A stretch of 64,000 nt of DNA from CAZKSN01 sp964555585. Its GTDB lineage: Bacteria; Bacillota_I; Bacilli_A; RF39; UBA660. The stretch covers positions 69,447 through 133,446 of the forward strand of contig CAZKSN010000002.1 in the NCBI GenBank assembly GCA_964555585.1, in the 5' to 3' direction. Below the pieces are notes generated by a model, which worked only from the letters and a program-made list of their open reading frames with translations, did no database searches and was not told where the DNA came from. Position numbers and translations under genes: made by a program. This document shows, piece after piece, positions 35,721 through 44,883 of this stretch. Numbering within the stretch: the stretch's first letter is position 1; each line of letters starts with the position of its first letter.

Positions 35721-36971
35721 ATGAGGGTTGAAGAAATTAACATTGATATATTTGATACTTTTGTAAAAAATCACTTTATGAAAAATTATTATCAAACTAG
35801 TAGTTATGCAAAAGTAATGGATAAAACTGTTTTTGAAACAATGTATATTGGTATTTTTGAAGATAATACTTTAAAAGCTGCTGCATTAGTTTTATATAAA
35901 TTTATTGCTCCTACAATAAAATATGGATATTCTCCAAGAGGCTTCATAATTGATTATTATGATGAAAATTTATTAAAATCTGCTACTGAAGCTATAAAAG
36001 ATTTTTTCAGTAAGAAAGGTTTTGCTTTTATAAAAGTAAATCCTGAGATAACTTTCTCTATATTGGATTTTGATATAGAAAAAAAATTAATTAATAAGAA
36101 AAATAGAGATTTATTAGAATTAATGGAAAAAATCGGTTATAAAAAATTAGCAGATAATTTGTATTTTGAATCTCTATTATCAAAATTTAATCCTATAATA
36201 AATTTAAATACGTATGATATGGAAAAAATAAACAATATATTATATTCTAAGTTTAATGAAGAAGATCTTAAGGGAATAAGTGTAAAACTTGGAGAAGAGA
36301 AAGATTTAGAAGAATTTTATAAATTATTTGAAACATCTAAAATTCCTAATTTTCAAAAATATAAAAATTATTTCAGTACTTTTAAAGAAAAAGATATGTT
36401 AGATTTATTCTTAATAGTAATAAATTACAATGATCAGTTAAAGGCACTACAAAGAGAATATCATATTGCTAATAGTGAAAATATAAAAGTAAATGAAGAA
36501 TTTTCTAATAATTCTAATAATATGGAATTATATAATAAAAAAATGGAGTCAGATAAAAAATTAAATGATATAAGACATGAAATAACAAAAATTAGTGGAT
36601 ATATAAAAAACAATACAATTAATGAAATATTAGCTGGAGCCTTAATAATAAAATATGAAGGAAGAATATCTTTAGTACTTAATGGAAAAAATAAAAATAT
36701 TAAAGAAAAGGATTATAAGTTTTATCTTTATTATAAAATAATAGATGAATATAAAAAGGCTGGATATAAATTCTTAGATTTAAACGGAATAACTGGGGAT
36801 TTTTCAAAAAACAATCCTTTTATCAATCTTAATAACTTTAAGTTGCAGTTTAATCCGATAACTTATGAATATATTGGTGAATTAGATTTGATTACAAATA
36901 ACACTTTTTATCAATTGTTACTAAGCACTGGAATGTTAAAGAAAGAATTTTCAAAAGAAGAAGTAAAATAA
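35721..36971 (+). CDS. FemABX-family peptidoglycan aminoacyltransferase
   Basis: 416 residues: two GNAT-like halves (SYAKVMDKTVFETMYIGI ... KYGYSPRGFIIDY and LAGALIIKYEGRISLVLNG ... FLDLNGITGDFSKNNPFINLNNFKLQFNPITYEYIGELDL) interrupted by a helical coiled-coil arm (about 235-300), as in FemA/FemX/MurM. Transfers amino acids from aminoacyl-tRNA to the lipid II side chain. Which residue is added cannot be told. One of few plus-strand genes. Confidence 0.9.
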   Translation: MRVEEINIDIFDTFVKNHFMKNYYQTSSYAKVMDKTVFETMYIGIFEDNTLKAAALVLYKFIAPTIKYGYSPRGFIIDYYDENLLKSATEAIKDFFSKKGFAFIKVNPEITFSILDFDIEKKLINKKNRDLLELMEKIGYKKLADNLYFESLLSKFNPIINLNTYDMEKINNILYSKFNEEDLKGISVKLGEEKDLEEFYKLFETSKIPNFQKYKNYFSTFKEKDMLDLFLIVINYNDQLKALQREYHIANSENIKVNEEFSNNSNNMELYNKKMESDKKLNDIRHEITKISGYIKNNTINEILAGALIIKYEGRISLVLNGKNKNIKEKDYKFYLYYKIIDEYKKAGYKFLDLNGITGDFSKNNPFINLNNFKLQFNPITYEYIGELDLITNNTFYQLLLSTGMLKKEFSKEEVK

Positions 36972-36992
36972 AAAACATCCTAAGATGTTTTT
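36971..36992. terminator. Bidirectional terminator
   Basis: Stem AAAAACATC / GATGTTTTT with loop CTAA between convergent genes, T tracts on both strands. Confidence 0.85.
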
Positions 36993-36996
36993 TTAT

Positions 36997-37233
36997 TTAT
37001 ATATATTTTTCCATATCCTTTGGTACTTTATCATTTATTATCATTTCTATTATTTTCTTTTCTTTTTCTTCACTTACTTCTTTACCTGTAATTTCACTTA
37101 TTTCATGAATTATTTCTTTTAATGTATTTTCATCCTTAAAATTTCCCTCTTGTAATTTCTTAGCTAAATTTAAAATAGTGTCTTTATTTACATTTGTTTT
37201 TTTCTCAACCTTATCAAAAAAATCTTCTTTCAT
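36997..37233 (-). CDS. SpoVIF-like small protein
   Basis: 78 residues resembling the stage VI sporulation protein F family: MKEDFFDKVEKKTNVNKDTILNLAKKLQEGNFKDE, ILNLAKKLQEGNFKDENTLKEI and GKEVSEEKEKKIIEMIINDKVPKDM follow the family pattern. In Bacillus SpoVIF helps coat-gene expression. Its role outside full spore formers is unclear; the organism may keep a fragment of the pathway or use it otherwise. Confidence 0.72.
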   Translation of the reverse strand: MKEDFFDKVEKKTNVNKDTILNLAKKLQEGNFKDENTLKEIIHEISEITGKEVSEEKEKKIIEMIINDKVPKDMEKYI

Positions 37234-37274
37234 ATTTTCCTCCTAGATTATTATATGAAAAAAGATATTTTGGG

Positions 37275-38585
37275 TTATTCTCCTTTATTTTTAAATTGTA
37301 ATACAATTGGTGTTCCTGAAAAATCAATACTTTCCCTTATTTTATTTTCTAAATATCTGTGATAAGAAAAATGTACTAATCTTTTGGAATTCACCTCAAT
37401 ATTAATTCTTGGTGGTTTTGTAGATACTTGATAAGAATAATATATTTTTAATTGGCGACCTTTAAAAGTTGGTGGCGGTGTTTCTATGAATGCTTCTCTT
37501 ATAATATCATTAATTACACTGGTTTTAATCTCTTTATTTGCATTTTCAAATGCTGATAAAGCTTCTGGCATTAATGTGTGAAGTCTTTTTTTAGTAAGTG
37601 CACTTAAGAATACTATCTTTGCATATGTCATAAATTGAAAATTATTTTTTATGTCTTCTTTCCATTTTTTTATAGCCGATTCTTTATCTTCAATTGTATC
37701 CCATTTATTTACTACTATAACAACTGCTTTTCCTGATTCCAATATATAAGAAGCTATGTGCTTATCATGCTCTACTATTCCTTCTACAGCATCAATTATT
37801 AGAAAACATACATCACTTCTATCAATAGCTCTCATACTTCTTAATAAGCTGTACTTTTCAATTGATTCAAATATCCTACCTTTTTTTCTAAGCCCCGCAG
37901 TATCAATTATTATATATTCCTCTTTATTATATGAAAACTTTGTATCTATAGCATCTCTGGTTGTACCTGCAATATCAGATACAATTACTCTCTCCTCATT
38001 AAGTATTGCATTAACCAAACTACTTTTTCCTACATTTGGTCTTCCAACTACACACATCTTCATAATTGAAGAATCATCTTCCAATTCCTCTTCAGTAAAG
38101 TTCTCACAAACTTTTTCTAATAATTCATCAATTCCAAAATTTCTTTCAGAACTTATTGATATATATTCATCAAAACCTAATGAATAAAAATCATAAACAT
38201 TTTCATTACTTTTCTTTGTATCAACTTTATTTATAGCTACTATTACTTTTTTTCCACTCTTTTTCAGTAAATCTCTTATTAATAAATCATTCGTTGTAAT
38301 TCCTTCTTTAGCATCAACTATAAATACTATAACATCACTTTCCTCAATAGCAATATTAACCTGCATTTTTATTTCTCTATTAAAAAGATTATCTTCTAAA
38401 TCTATTCCTCCTGTATCAATTAAATAAAAATCATAATTACTAAAATTCGCTTTACTATAAATTCTATCTCTTGTTACACCAGCTGTATCTTCAATAATTG
38501 AAATCTTTTTACCAACTATTCTATTAAATAAAGTGCTTTTACCTACATTAGGTCTACCTACTAAACAAACTGTTTGATTTCTCAT
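37275..38585 (-). CDS. der: Ribosome-assembly GTPase Der (EngA)
   Basis: 436 residues: two tandem GTPase domains (GRPNVGKSTLF near 10, GRPNVGKSSLV near 180; switch motifs DTAGV and DTAGL; NKVD and NKWD) and a C-terminal KH-like domain. Needed for 50S maturation. Confidence 0.97.
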   Translation of the reverse strand: MRNQTVCLVGRPNVGKSTLFNRIVGKKISIIEDTAGVTRDRIYSKANFSNYDFYLIDTGGIDLEDNLFNREIKMQVNIAIEESDVIVFIVDAKEGITTNDLLIRDLLKKSGKKVIVAINKVDTKKSNENVYDFYSLGFDEYISISSERNFGIDELLEKVCENFTEEELEDDSSIMKMCVVGRPNVGKSSLVNAILNEERVIVSDIAGTTRDAIDTKFSYNKEEYIIIDTAGLRKKGRIFESIEKYSLLRSMRAIDRSDVCFLIIDAVEGIVEHDKHIASYILESGKAVVIVVNKWDTIEDKESAIKKWKEDIKNNFQFMTYAKIVFLSALTKKRLHTLMPEALSAFENANKEIKTSVINDIIREAFIETPPPTFKGRQLKIYYSYQVSTKPPRINIEVNSKRLVHFSYHRYLENKIRESIDFSGTPIVLQFKNKGE

Positions 38586-38618
38586 ATTTCGCCTCCGTAA
38601 TGAAATTATATCAAAAAA

Positions 38619-38641
38619 AATAGAACTTATAAAGTTCTATT
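38619..38641 (-). terminator. Terminator of the pilin-like gene
   Basis: 10-bp stem AATAGAACTT / AAGTTCTATT overlapping the stop codon, with T tract. Confidence 0.85.
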
Positions 38642-39242
38642 AATAAATATTTTCATTAGTAATCATTTTCACTACATTTGTTCCATCTATTACATATACT
38701 CCTAGTATTCTCCACATGGTGCCACTATAACTTAAATAATTATTTGTTTCTTCACCAGTATATAAACAAGGTGAAGTCTCTGTAGGAGTACAGCTTAAAT
38801 CTGTTAATACTATTTGAACCAAATCTCTTTCAGATGAACTTCCTGTAACACCTTCCCATATAGCTTTAACAGTTCCATTGTTTAATTTAACTACAATCAC
38901 TATATCATTTAAACTTGTATTGTTTCTTGGATCCATTATGCAGCCATAAGAGCTTGAGCATATTTGCCCATCCATCGCTATATCTTTTTCCAGATAATCC
39001 TTTTCCAACAGATCTCCTACTGTTGTGGATATTTCTCCATTTAACTCTAAAAGTGCTTTATTATCCTGACCATATAACTCAGCTGCTAAAATTATCAATT
39101 CTTTTTTTGATTCATATGCTCTTGAATTTATTCTATTTCTAATTACAATAACACTTGGTACGGCAATAATAGCTATTATAGATATTATAGCTAATACTGT
39201 CAAAATTTCAGTTAAAGTAAATCCTTTTTTCAATATATTCAC
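38640..39242 (-). CDS. Type IV pilin-like protein, apparently truncated
   Basis: 200 residues. Class III-type prepilin start MNILKKGFTLTEILTVLAI with cleavage before Phe and Glu5 of the mature protein (FTLTE), long hydrophobic helix to residue 32, then ELYGQDNKALLEL, VGDLLEKDYLEKD and a Cys pair (92, 100). It ends just after a module TMWRILGVYVIDGTNVVKMIT, which in related gut Firmicutes proteins as I remember them continues for another 100-200 residues, so it looks C-terminally cut. No pilus-assembly genes are in the window. Confidence 0.82.
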   Translation of the reverse strand: MNILKKGFTLTEILTVLAIISIIAIIAVPSVIVIRNRINSRAYESKKELIILAAELYGQDNKALLELNGEISTTVGDLLEKDYLEKDIAMDGQICSSSYGCIMDPRNNTSLNDIVIVVKLNNGTVKAIWEGVTGSSSERDLVQIVLTDLSCTPTETSPCLYTGEETNNYLSYSGTMWRILGVYVIDGTNVVKMITNENIY

Positions 39243-39274
39243 CTTTTATTCTTACCTAAATTATAATATAAAAA

Positions 39275-39298
39275 AAAATAATTATCAATAATTATTTT
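39275..39298 (-). terminator. AT-rich hairpin at the engB end
   Basis: Stem AAAATAATTAT / ATAATTATTTT overlapping the engB stop; weak because of AT pairs. Confidence 0.5.
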
Positions 39299-39882
39299 TC
39301 TTCCATATAACTTTTTATTATTTCATATACTCTATCTTTTCCTACTTTAGTAACACTAGAAAAATTTACAATTTCATCTCCAAGATCTACATCTAAAGTG
39401 TTCTTTATTATTGTATCTTGTTTTTCTCTTAAACTTCTTTTTACTTTATCATATTTAGTTGCTATTACTGTAACAGGTAAATTATAGTACTTTAAAAAAT
39501 CATACATCATTAAATCAGATTCAGTTGGTTTATGTCTATAATCTATTAGTAAAAATACATGTCTCAAATTTGGTCTACTCTTTAAATATTCTTCTATCAT
39601 TAAACCAAATTTATCTTGTTTCTTTTGAGATACAGAAGCATATCCATATCCAGGAACATCAACAATATAAAACAAATTATTAATTTGATAAAAATTTAAT
39701 GTTTGAGTTTTACCAGGTTTCCCACTGGTTTTTGCAAAATTCTTTCTATTAATTATAGTATTTATAAAACTACTTTTTCCTACATTACTTCTTCCAACCG
39801 TTAAAAATTCTTTTTTATCATCATTTGGATATTGACTAATTCTTACTGCAATAATAGGCTCTTCTACAATTACTATATCCAT
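39292..39882 (-). CDS. engB: Ribosome-biogenesis GTPase EngB (YsxC/YihA)
   Basis: About 196 residues, typical. GRSNVGKSSFIN P-loop, the TrmE-Era-EngA-like switch TSGKPGKTQTLNFYQ, DVPGYGYA, TKYDKVKRS. Helps 50S assembly. ATG 39882 is preferred over a GTG four codons earlier, on ribosome-binding-site spacing. Confidence 0.95.
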   Translation of the reverse strand: MDIVIVEEPIIAVRISQYPNDDKKEFLTVGRSNVGKSSFINTIINRKNFAKTSGKPGKTQTLNFYQINNLFYIVDVPGYGYASVSQKKQDKFGLMIEEYLKSRPNLRHVFLLIDYRHKPTESDLMMYDFLKYYNLPVTVIATKYDKVKRSLREKQDTIIKNTLDVDLGDEIVNFSSVTKVGKDRVYEIIKSYMEEK

Positions 39883-39943
39883 ATATTTTTTCACCCACTT
39901 GTATATTATATTATACTAGAAATTATTATTATTGGCAACTTTA

Positions 39944-41224
39944 TTAGTTATAATCAATTAATTCTATAGTTGCATATCCATTACCTGAATGACCTGTTTC
40001 AGTTGATCCACTTGGACTAGGCATTGAAGCATTACCTGCTATTGTACTTGCATTAGCTAAATAATAAGAACTATTTAGTAACCAATAACTTGCTGCTAAA
40101 GAAGGATAAGCTGTTTGCCACACTGAGAATGTACTGGCAGTATATATCCAGCTTGAGCCACCTCCACCTGTTTGACTAGATCCAGTATAACCCATGCCGC
40201 CACCATACCAGCCGCCGCCGCCACTTCCATCAGTATATCCAGCTTGTCCGCCGCCTTGGCCGAAAGTTCCATCAGCTGCTGCTCTTCCATCTCCACCTAG
40301 TGTTTGTGTACCACCTAAACCTCCTGGCAATGAACTGCTATTTATTAATCCTTGGCCTCCAGTTGAACCACCACCGTAGCCACCACCATATAATGTGTGA
40401 GCACCACCCCCACCTCCAGCAACAATAACTCTTGCATATAAATTATTTGTTCCAATTCTAATATCTGATGCTCCACCACCTTGTCCTGCAATAGTATATG
40501 AAATACCTACTAAACCTCCTCCTCCAAAAGTGATTGCATCTGTTCCACCAGAAGGGCCTTTCTGACCGACATATATATATAATGTCTGATTTTTTGATAA
40601 AGCAACATCACCTATTGAATATCCGCCTTTTCCTCCATTATCGCTATTTCCGCCACCTTGAGCTCCCCAAACTTCTAAACGATAAATACCATTTTCAGGC
40701 ACAGTAAAAGATTGAACACTTCCAGTATAACTAAATTCATAAGTTGTTCCTAATGCTAATAATTCAGGTAAAATAAAAGTATAAGGATTAGTTTTATTAC
40801 CAGTTCCTTCTACTTCTATATCATTATTAATATATACTACTGGTTTTATTCCTGATGTACCAGTTTTAACTAACAATTCTGAACCTGTACTTTTTATCTG
40901 ATAGGCAGAATTTCCTGTTTCTGTCATTGTCCAATAACTGTTTAAACTTGAAAGAAATGATGAAGTTTCACCAATTTCTTCATATTCACTTAAATTTAAT
41001 AAACCAATATTGCTATAAGTACTACTTGAAGTACATGTTAAGTTTGAACATAAAAATTTATTTGTCTGTAATATAAATATACTCCTATATTCTAAACTAT
41101 TATAAAAAGAAGTTAAATTTGATACAATACCACTATAATTACATGTTAAACTTGCTGTTTTTACTATAATTGGAAATAACATAAATATTATTATGGAAAT
41201 AAATAAATATTTAATAAACTTCAT
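39944..41224 (-). CDS. Secreted protein: FISUMP-like module plus glycine-rich (ALK-like) domain
   Basis: 426 residues with a signal peptide (1-23). Residues 24-160 contain IGLLNLSEYEEIGETSSFL, YWTMTETGN and GIKPVVYINNDIEVEGTGNKTNPY, a module often attached to pilin-like or surface proteins in Firmicutes. After it, FSYTGSVQSFTVPENGIYRLEVWGAQGG opens a glycine-rich domain running to the C-terminus (GGGGG runs), similar to the ALK-type glycine-rich fold. Not recognised as a named protein; probably surface exposed. Name of the first module uncertain. Confidence 0.7.
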   Translation of the reverse strand: MKFIKYLFISIIIFMLFPIIVKTASLTCNYSGIVSNLTSFYNSLEYRSIFILQTNKFLCSNLTCTSSSTYSNIGLLNLSEYEEIGETSSFLSSLNSYWTMTETGNSAYQIKSTGSELLVKTGTSGIKPVVYINNDIEVEGTGNKTNPYTFILPELLALGTTYEFSYTGSVQSFTVPENGIYRLEVWGAQGGGNSDNGGKGGYSIGDVALSKNQTLYIYVGQKGPSGGTDAITFGGGGLVGISYTIAGQGGGASDIRIGTNNLYARVIVAGGGGGAHTLYGGGYGGGSTGGQGLINSSSLPGGLGGTQTLGGDGRAAADGTFGQGGGQAGYTDGSGGGGWYGGGMGYTGSSQTGGGGSSWIYTASTFSVWQTAYPSLAASYWLLNSSYYLANASTIAGNASMPSPSGSTETGHSGNGYATIELIDYN

Positions 41225-41284
41225 AATACTATATACTCCTATTTTACATATAAATTATAAAATATATTTGACAAAAAGTAAATA

Positions 41285-41306
41285 AAAAAGACCTAAACGT
41301 CTTTTT
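41285..41306 (-). terminator. Terminator of ackA-nrnA
   Basis: Stem AAAAAGAC / GTCTTTTT, 6-base loop, overlapping the nrnA end. Confidence 0.8.
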
Positions 41307-42255
41307 CATTATATTCTCTACATAAGTTATCCAATTCTTTAATTAATTTATCAACAGCTTCCTTATCACTTGTTCTTACCCCACTGGCATATTTATGCCC
41401 ACCGCCATTATAAACCATTGCAACTTCATTTACTATCGGTCCTCTGCTTCTAATATTAACCCTGTATAAATCATTTTTTTCATCTCTAGAAATGAACATC
41501 CAGCAAATTATTTCATTGATATTATTAAAGTCATTTATCATATTTGAAGCACTTGCTACATCTGCTCCAAAAGATTTTATAATATCATCTTCTAAAAATA
41601 TATATGCAAAGTCATTCTTAGTTACTTTAATATTTGAGGCAATGTAGCCTTTTAGTCTTAATTCAGATAATGGTTTCAAATATAAATTTTCATATAGCTT
41701 TTGAATATCCAGATTATACTTTCTAATTAAATCTCCAATTAATATAAATGTCTCTGAAGTAGTGCAATCAAATAAAAATCTATTAGAATCTGAAACTACT
41801 CCCATAAATAGATTTTCTGCTACTTCCTTAGTCATTTTCAATTTAGTATTGTTTATTAATTCTATTACTATTTCTGAAGTACTTGAAACTTTTTCATCTA
41901 TATATTCTATTCCGCCAAAATCATCTATAATGGGATGATGATCTATCTTTATTATATTTTTAAAATTTTCTAAATTCTGTACATCAACTCTTTTTTTATC
42001 AGGAACATCAAGTAATATTAATAATGAATTCTCATAATTAATTTTATCTAATTTATCCAGTCTTCCAAAGAATTTAAATTTGGCAACACCATTCCCTAAA
42101 GCATATACCTTCTTATCAGGAAATGTAGCCTTTATTGAATCTCTGAGTGCTATCTGACTTGCTATTGCATCTGGATCCGGTCCAATATGCCTTGCAGTAT
42201 AAATGGTTTTAAACTTTTTTATTTGACTATAAACATTTTTAAAATCTTTTTTCAC
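41293..42255 (-). CDS. nrnA: Oligoribonuclease / pAp phosphatase NrnA (DHH family)
   Basis: 320 residues: HIGPDPDAIASQIAL, DVPDKKR, KIDHHPIIDDFGG (DHH), FMGVVSDSNRF, and the DHHA1 RNA-binding GGGHKYASGVR. Degrades 2-5-mer RNAs and pAp. GTG start, with AGGAG lying in the ackA stop region, so translation is probably coupled with ackA. Confidence 0.93.
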   Translation of the reverse strand: MKKDFKNVYSQIKKFKTIYTARHIGPDPDAIASQIALRDSIKATFPDKKVYALGNGVAKFKFFGRLDKLDKINYENSLLILLDVPDKKRVDVQNLENFKNIIKIDHHPIIDDFGGIEYIDEKVSSTSEIVIELINNTKLKMTKEVAENLFMGVVSDSNRFLFDCTTSETFILIGDLIRKYNLDIQKLYENLYLKPLSELRLKGYIASNIKVTKNDFAYIFLEDDIIKSFGADVASASNMINDFNNINEIICWMFISRDEKNDLYRVNIRSRGPIVNEVAMVYNGGGHKYASGVRTSDKEAVDKLIKELDNLCREYNEKDV

Positions 42256-42258
42256 AAT

Positions 42259-43443
42259 TCACTCCTGACTAATAAGATTATAAGTATCTTTTGCTATCAT
42301 AACTTCTTCATCTGTAGGAACAACATAAATTTCAACTTTAGAATTGGCTGTAGAAATTTTTTGAAACTTTCCTCTTAATCCTTTATTTATTTCTAAATTC
42401 AATTCCAAACCTAGACACTTTAATTCATTCACTATTTTTTCTCTAACAATGTCACTGTTTTCTCCAACTCCAGCTGTGAATGTTAAAATCTCCATGCCAT
42501 CTAATAGAGTATTATACATTGAAATATAATTTACTATTCTTCTGACATACATGTTAAGCGCCAAGGTGGCTTTTTCATCTCCGTTAAGCATTGCCTCTTC
42601 CACATCTCTTAAATCGCTTGAGATTTGGCTTATTGCAAAAATTCCACTGTTTTTATTTAAATCATTTAATACTTCTTCTGCTGTCTTGTTGTATTTTTTC
42701 ATAATGTATGGAATTATTCCAGGATCAATATTTCCTGAACGAGTTCCCATCATAACTCCTTCTAAAGGTGTCAATCCCATTGAAGTATCAATACATTTTC
42801 CATCTTTTATTGCACATACTGAAACACCATTTCCAATATGACAGTTGACTAGTTTAGGTTTATATCCTAGTTTTTCTGTAATAAACTCACTTATAAATTT
42901 ATGACTTGAACCATGAAATCCATATTTTCTTACACCATGTTTTTCAAACCATTCATAAGGAACTGGATACATATATGATTCTTTCGGCATAGTTTGATGA
43001 AAAGCAGTATCAAAGACCGCAACTTGTTTAGAATCAGGAAGAACTTCCTGAAAGCTTTTTATTCCAGTCAAATTTGCTGGATTATGAAGAGGCCCAAGTG
43101 GAAAAAGTTCCTCAATTGTAGAAGTAACACTGTCATCAATTAAGACACTTTCAATATACTTATCTCCACCATGCAGCACTCTATGTCCAATACCCTCTAT
43201 CTCTTCATAAGAATCAATAACATTCAATTTTATAAATTCGTCCAGAAGAATTAAAATAGCAGCTTTATGATTATATAAATTTGCTTCTTTTTTTATTTTC
43301 TCTTCTTTATACTTTAAAGTATAAAAACTATTTTGTATTCCTATTTTTTCAAAAGTCCCACTTATAATTACTCTTTTTTCCGGCATTTCATATAAAGTGA
43401 ATTTTAAAGAAGAACTACCTGCATTAACACTTAAAATCTTCAT
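42259..43443 (-). CDS. ackA: Acetate kinase
   Basis: 394 residues. Makes ATP from acetyl phosphate in fermentation. NAGSSSLKF, VLHGGDKY, VFDTAFHQTMP, KYGFHGSSH, CHIGNGVSVCAI, MGTRSGNIDPG, FTAGVGENS. pta is not in the window. Supports a fermentative anaerobe. Confidence 0.97.
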   Translation of the reverse strand: MKILSVNAGSSSLKFTLYEMPEKRVIISGTFEKIGIQNSFYTLKYKEEKIKKEANLYNHKAAILILLDEFIKLNVIDSYEEIEGIGHRVLHGGDKYIESVLIDDSVTSTIEELFPLGPLHNPANLTGIKSFQEVLPDSKQVAVFDTAFHQTMPKESYMYPVPYEWFEKHGVRKYGFHGSSHKFISEFITEKLGYKPKLVNCHIGNGVSVCAIKDGKCIDTSMGLTPLEGVMMGTRSGNIDPGIIPYIMKKYNKTAEEVLNDLNKNSGIFAISQISSDLRDVEEAMLNGDEKATLALNMYVRRIVNYISMYNTLLDGMEILTFTAGVGENSDIVREKIVNELKCLGLELNLEINKGLRGKFQKISTANSKVEIYVVPTDEEVMIAKDTYNLISQE

Positions 43444-43487
43444 ATTTTCCTCTTTCTACGAAATAATTATAACATTTAAACAATTAA

Positions 43488-43510
43488 AAATCATCTATAT
43501 TAGATGATTT
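43488..43510 (-). terminator. Terminator between the small ORF and ackA
   Basis: Perfect 10-bp stem AAATCATCTA / TAGATGATTT, loop TAT, overlapping the small ORF stop. Confidence 0.85.
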
Positions 43511-43664
43511 ATTTATTTTTTTCTTTTGAAAATCTTTGAGTCTGGAATAAATCCATTATAAAAGAGTTAGCTGGCGGTTCAATTTCTTCATTAGAAGAAA
43601 AATATTCTTTCTTTAATTTTGAAATATCAGAATTCTTTTTAAATTTCCTAGTATTTTTATTCAT
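43509..43664 (-). CDS. Hypothetical 51-residue protein
   Basis: Short ORF: basic N-terminus MNKNTRKFKKNSDISKLKKE, acidic/proline centre NEEIEPPANSF, and DLFQTQRFSKEKNK. Its stop lies in a good terminator, as for many genuine genes here. The ribosome-binding site is weak (GTGGA). Located between thiI and ackA. Not recognised. Confidence 0.5.
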   Translation of the reverse strand: MNKNTRKFKKNSDISKLKKEYFSSNEEIEPPANSFIMDLFQTQRFSKEKNK

Positions 43665-43697
43665 ATTATTCCACTATTAATATTATGGAATAAATAT

Positions 43698-44882
43698 CTA
43701 TAAATATTCTTCTATTTTATTATCTGAATTAATTTTTATAATATTTACATCATTGATTGCTTCATTTATTAATTCTTCAAATTCCATTTTTGATTCTTCA
43801 GCTTTCACTATTTCCAATTTTGGATTTATAACAGGGTGTCTTGGAACAAAAACAGTACAGCAGTCTTCATATGGAAGTATGCTCGTTTCATATGTATTTA
43901 TTTTCTTTGAAATATCTATTATTTCCAATTTATCAAAAGATGCCAGAGGTCTTAAAACAAGAAAATTTGTTACTTCATTTACTGTATTCATACTAGTTAG
44001 AGTCTGACTTGCCACTTGTCCAACACTTTCTCCGTTAATAATAGCCAAGGCCTTAATTTTTTTAGCCAATCTCTCCGAAATTCTATACATCATTCTTCTC
44101 ATTAAAGTAATTAAATAATCACTCTTGAGGTTTTTATATATTTCTTCTTGAATCTTAGTGAAATTTATTATGTATAGATTTGAATTTGAATTGTAATTTG
44201 AAATTATTTTTGCCAATTCTATCACTTTATTTCTAGCTTCTATACTGGTATGAGGAATACTTTCAAAGTATATATAATCTAATGATACTCCTCTTTTCAT
44301 AGCAAGATAGCCTGCCACTGGACTGTCAATACCTCCACTTAGCATAAGCAAACCTTTTCCTAAAGCACTTACTGGATATCCACCTAAGCCTTTAATTCCA
44401 TTAGTGTAAATATAGGCATATTCCTTTCTTATTTCTATATTTAGAAGCACTTGTGGATTATGAACATCCACCTTTATTTCAGATTTGTTTTTTAAAATAA
44501 AGGCTCCCACCTTGGCACTAACCTCCATACTTGGAACAGGATAGCTTTTATCACTTCTGTTGGTTTCAACTTTGAATGTATAGAAGACTTCTTCATTCAA
44601 TATTTTTAATGCATTATCCTGAATATTCTCTAAAGCTAAATCATTTATTTCAAATGCTGTGATAATTTCATAAATTCCAAATATTTTAGATAAGATAGCT
44701 ACAAATGAATTTATGTTATCTTCAGAAGTGTAAATAAACATTCTATAATAATCTTTTACAATCTCAAAACTATAGTTTTTAAGTTTCTCTCTTATATTTT
44801 TTTCTAATATTTTAATAAAAAAATTTCTATTGTTCTTTTTAGTTGTAAGTTCTCCATATTTTATTAATATTACTTTTTTCAT
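43698..44882 (-). CDS. thiI: tRNA 4-thiouridine synthase ThiI
   Basis: 394 residues: N-terminal ferredoxin-like and THUMP domains (30-165), PP-loop LLSGGIDSPVAGYLAMKRG, catalytic-Cys region YEDCCTVFVPRHP. No rhodanese domain, as in other Firmicutes. Takes sulfur from the cysteine desulfurase encoded just upstream and makes s4U8 in tRNA. Confidence 0.96.
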   Translation of the reverse strand: MKKVILIKYGELTTKKNNRNFFIKILEKNIREKLKNYSFEIVKDYYRMFIYTSEDNINSFVAILSKIFGIYEIITAFEINDLALENIQDNALKILNEEVFYTFKVETNRSDKSYPVPSMEVSAKVGAFILKNKSEIKVDVHNPQVLLNIEIRKEYAYIYTNGIKGLGGYPVSALGKGLLMLSGGIDSPVAGYLAMKRGVSLDYIYFESIPHTSIEARNKVIELAKIISNYNSNSNLYIINFTKIQEEIYKNLKSDYLITLMRRMMYRISERLAKKIKALAIINGESVGQVASQTLTSMNTVNEVTNFLVLRPLASFDKLEIIDISKKINTYETSILPYEDCCTVFVPRHPVINPKLEIVKAEESKMEFEELINEAINDVNIIKINSDNKIEEYL

Positions 44883-44883
44883 A

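Noticed and set aside
40194..40379. Proline-rich plus-strand ORF
   Set aside because: Mirror of the glycine-rich coding sequence on the opposite strand.
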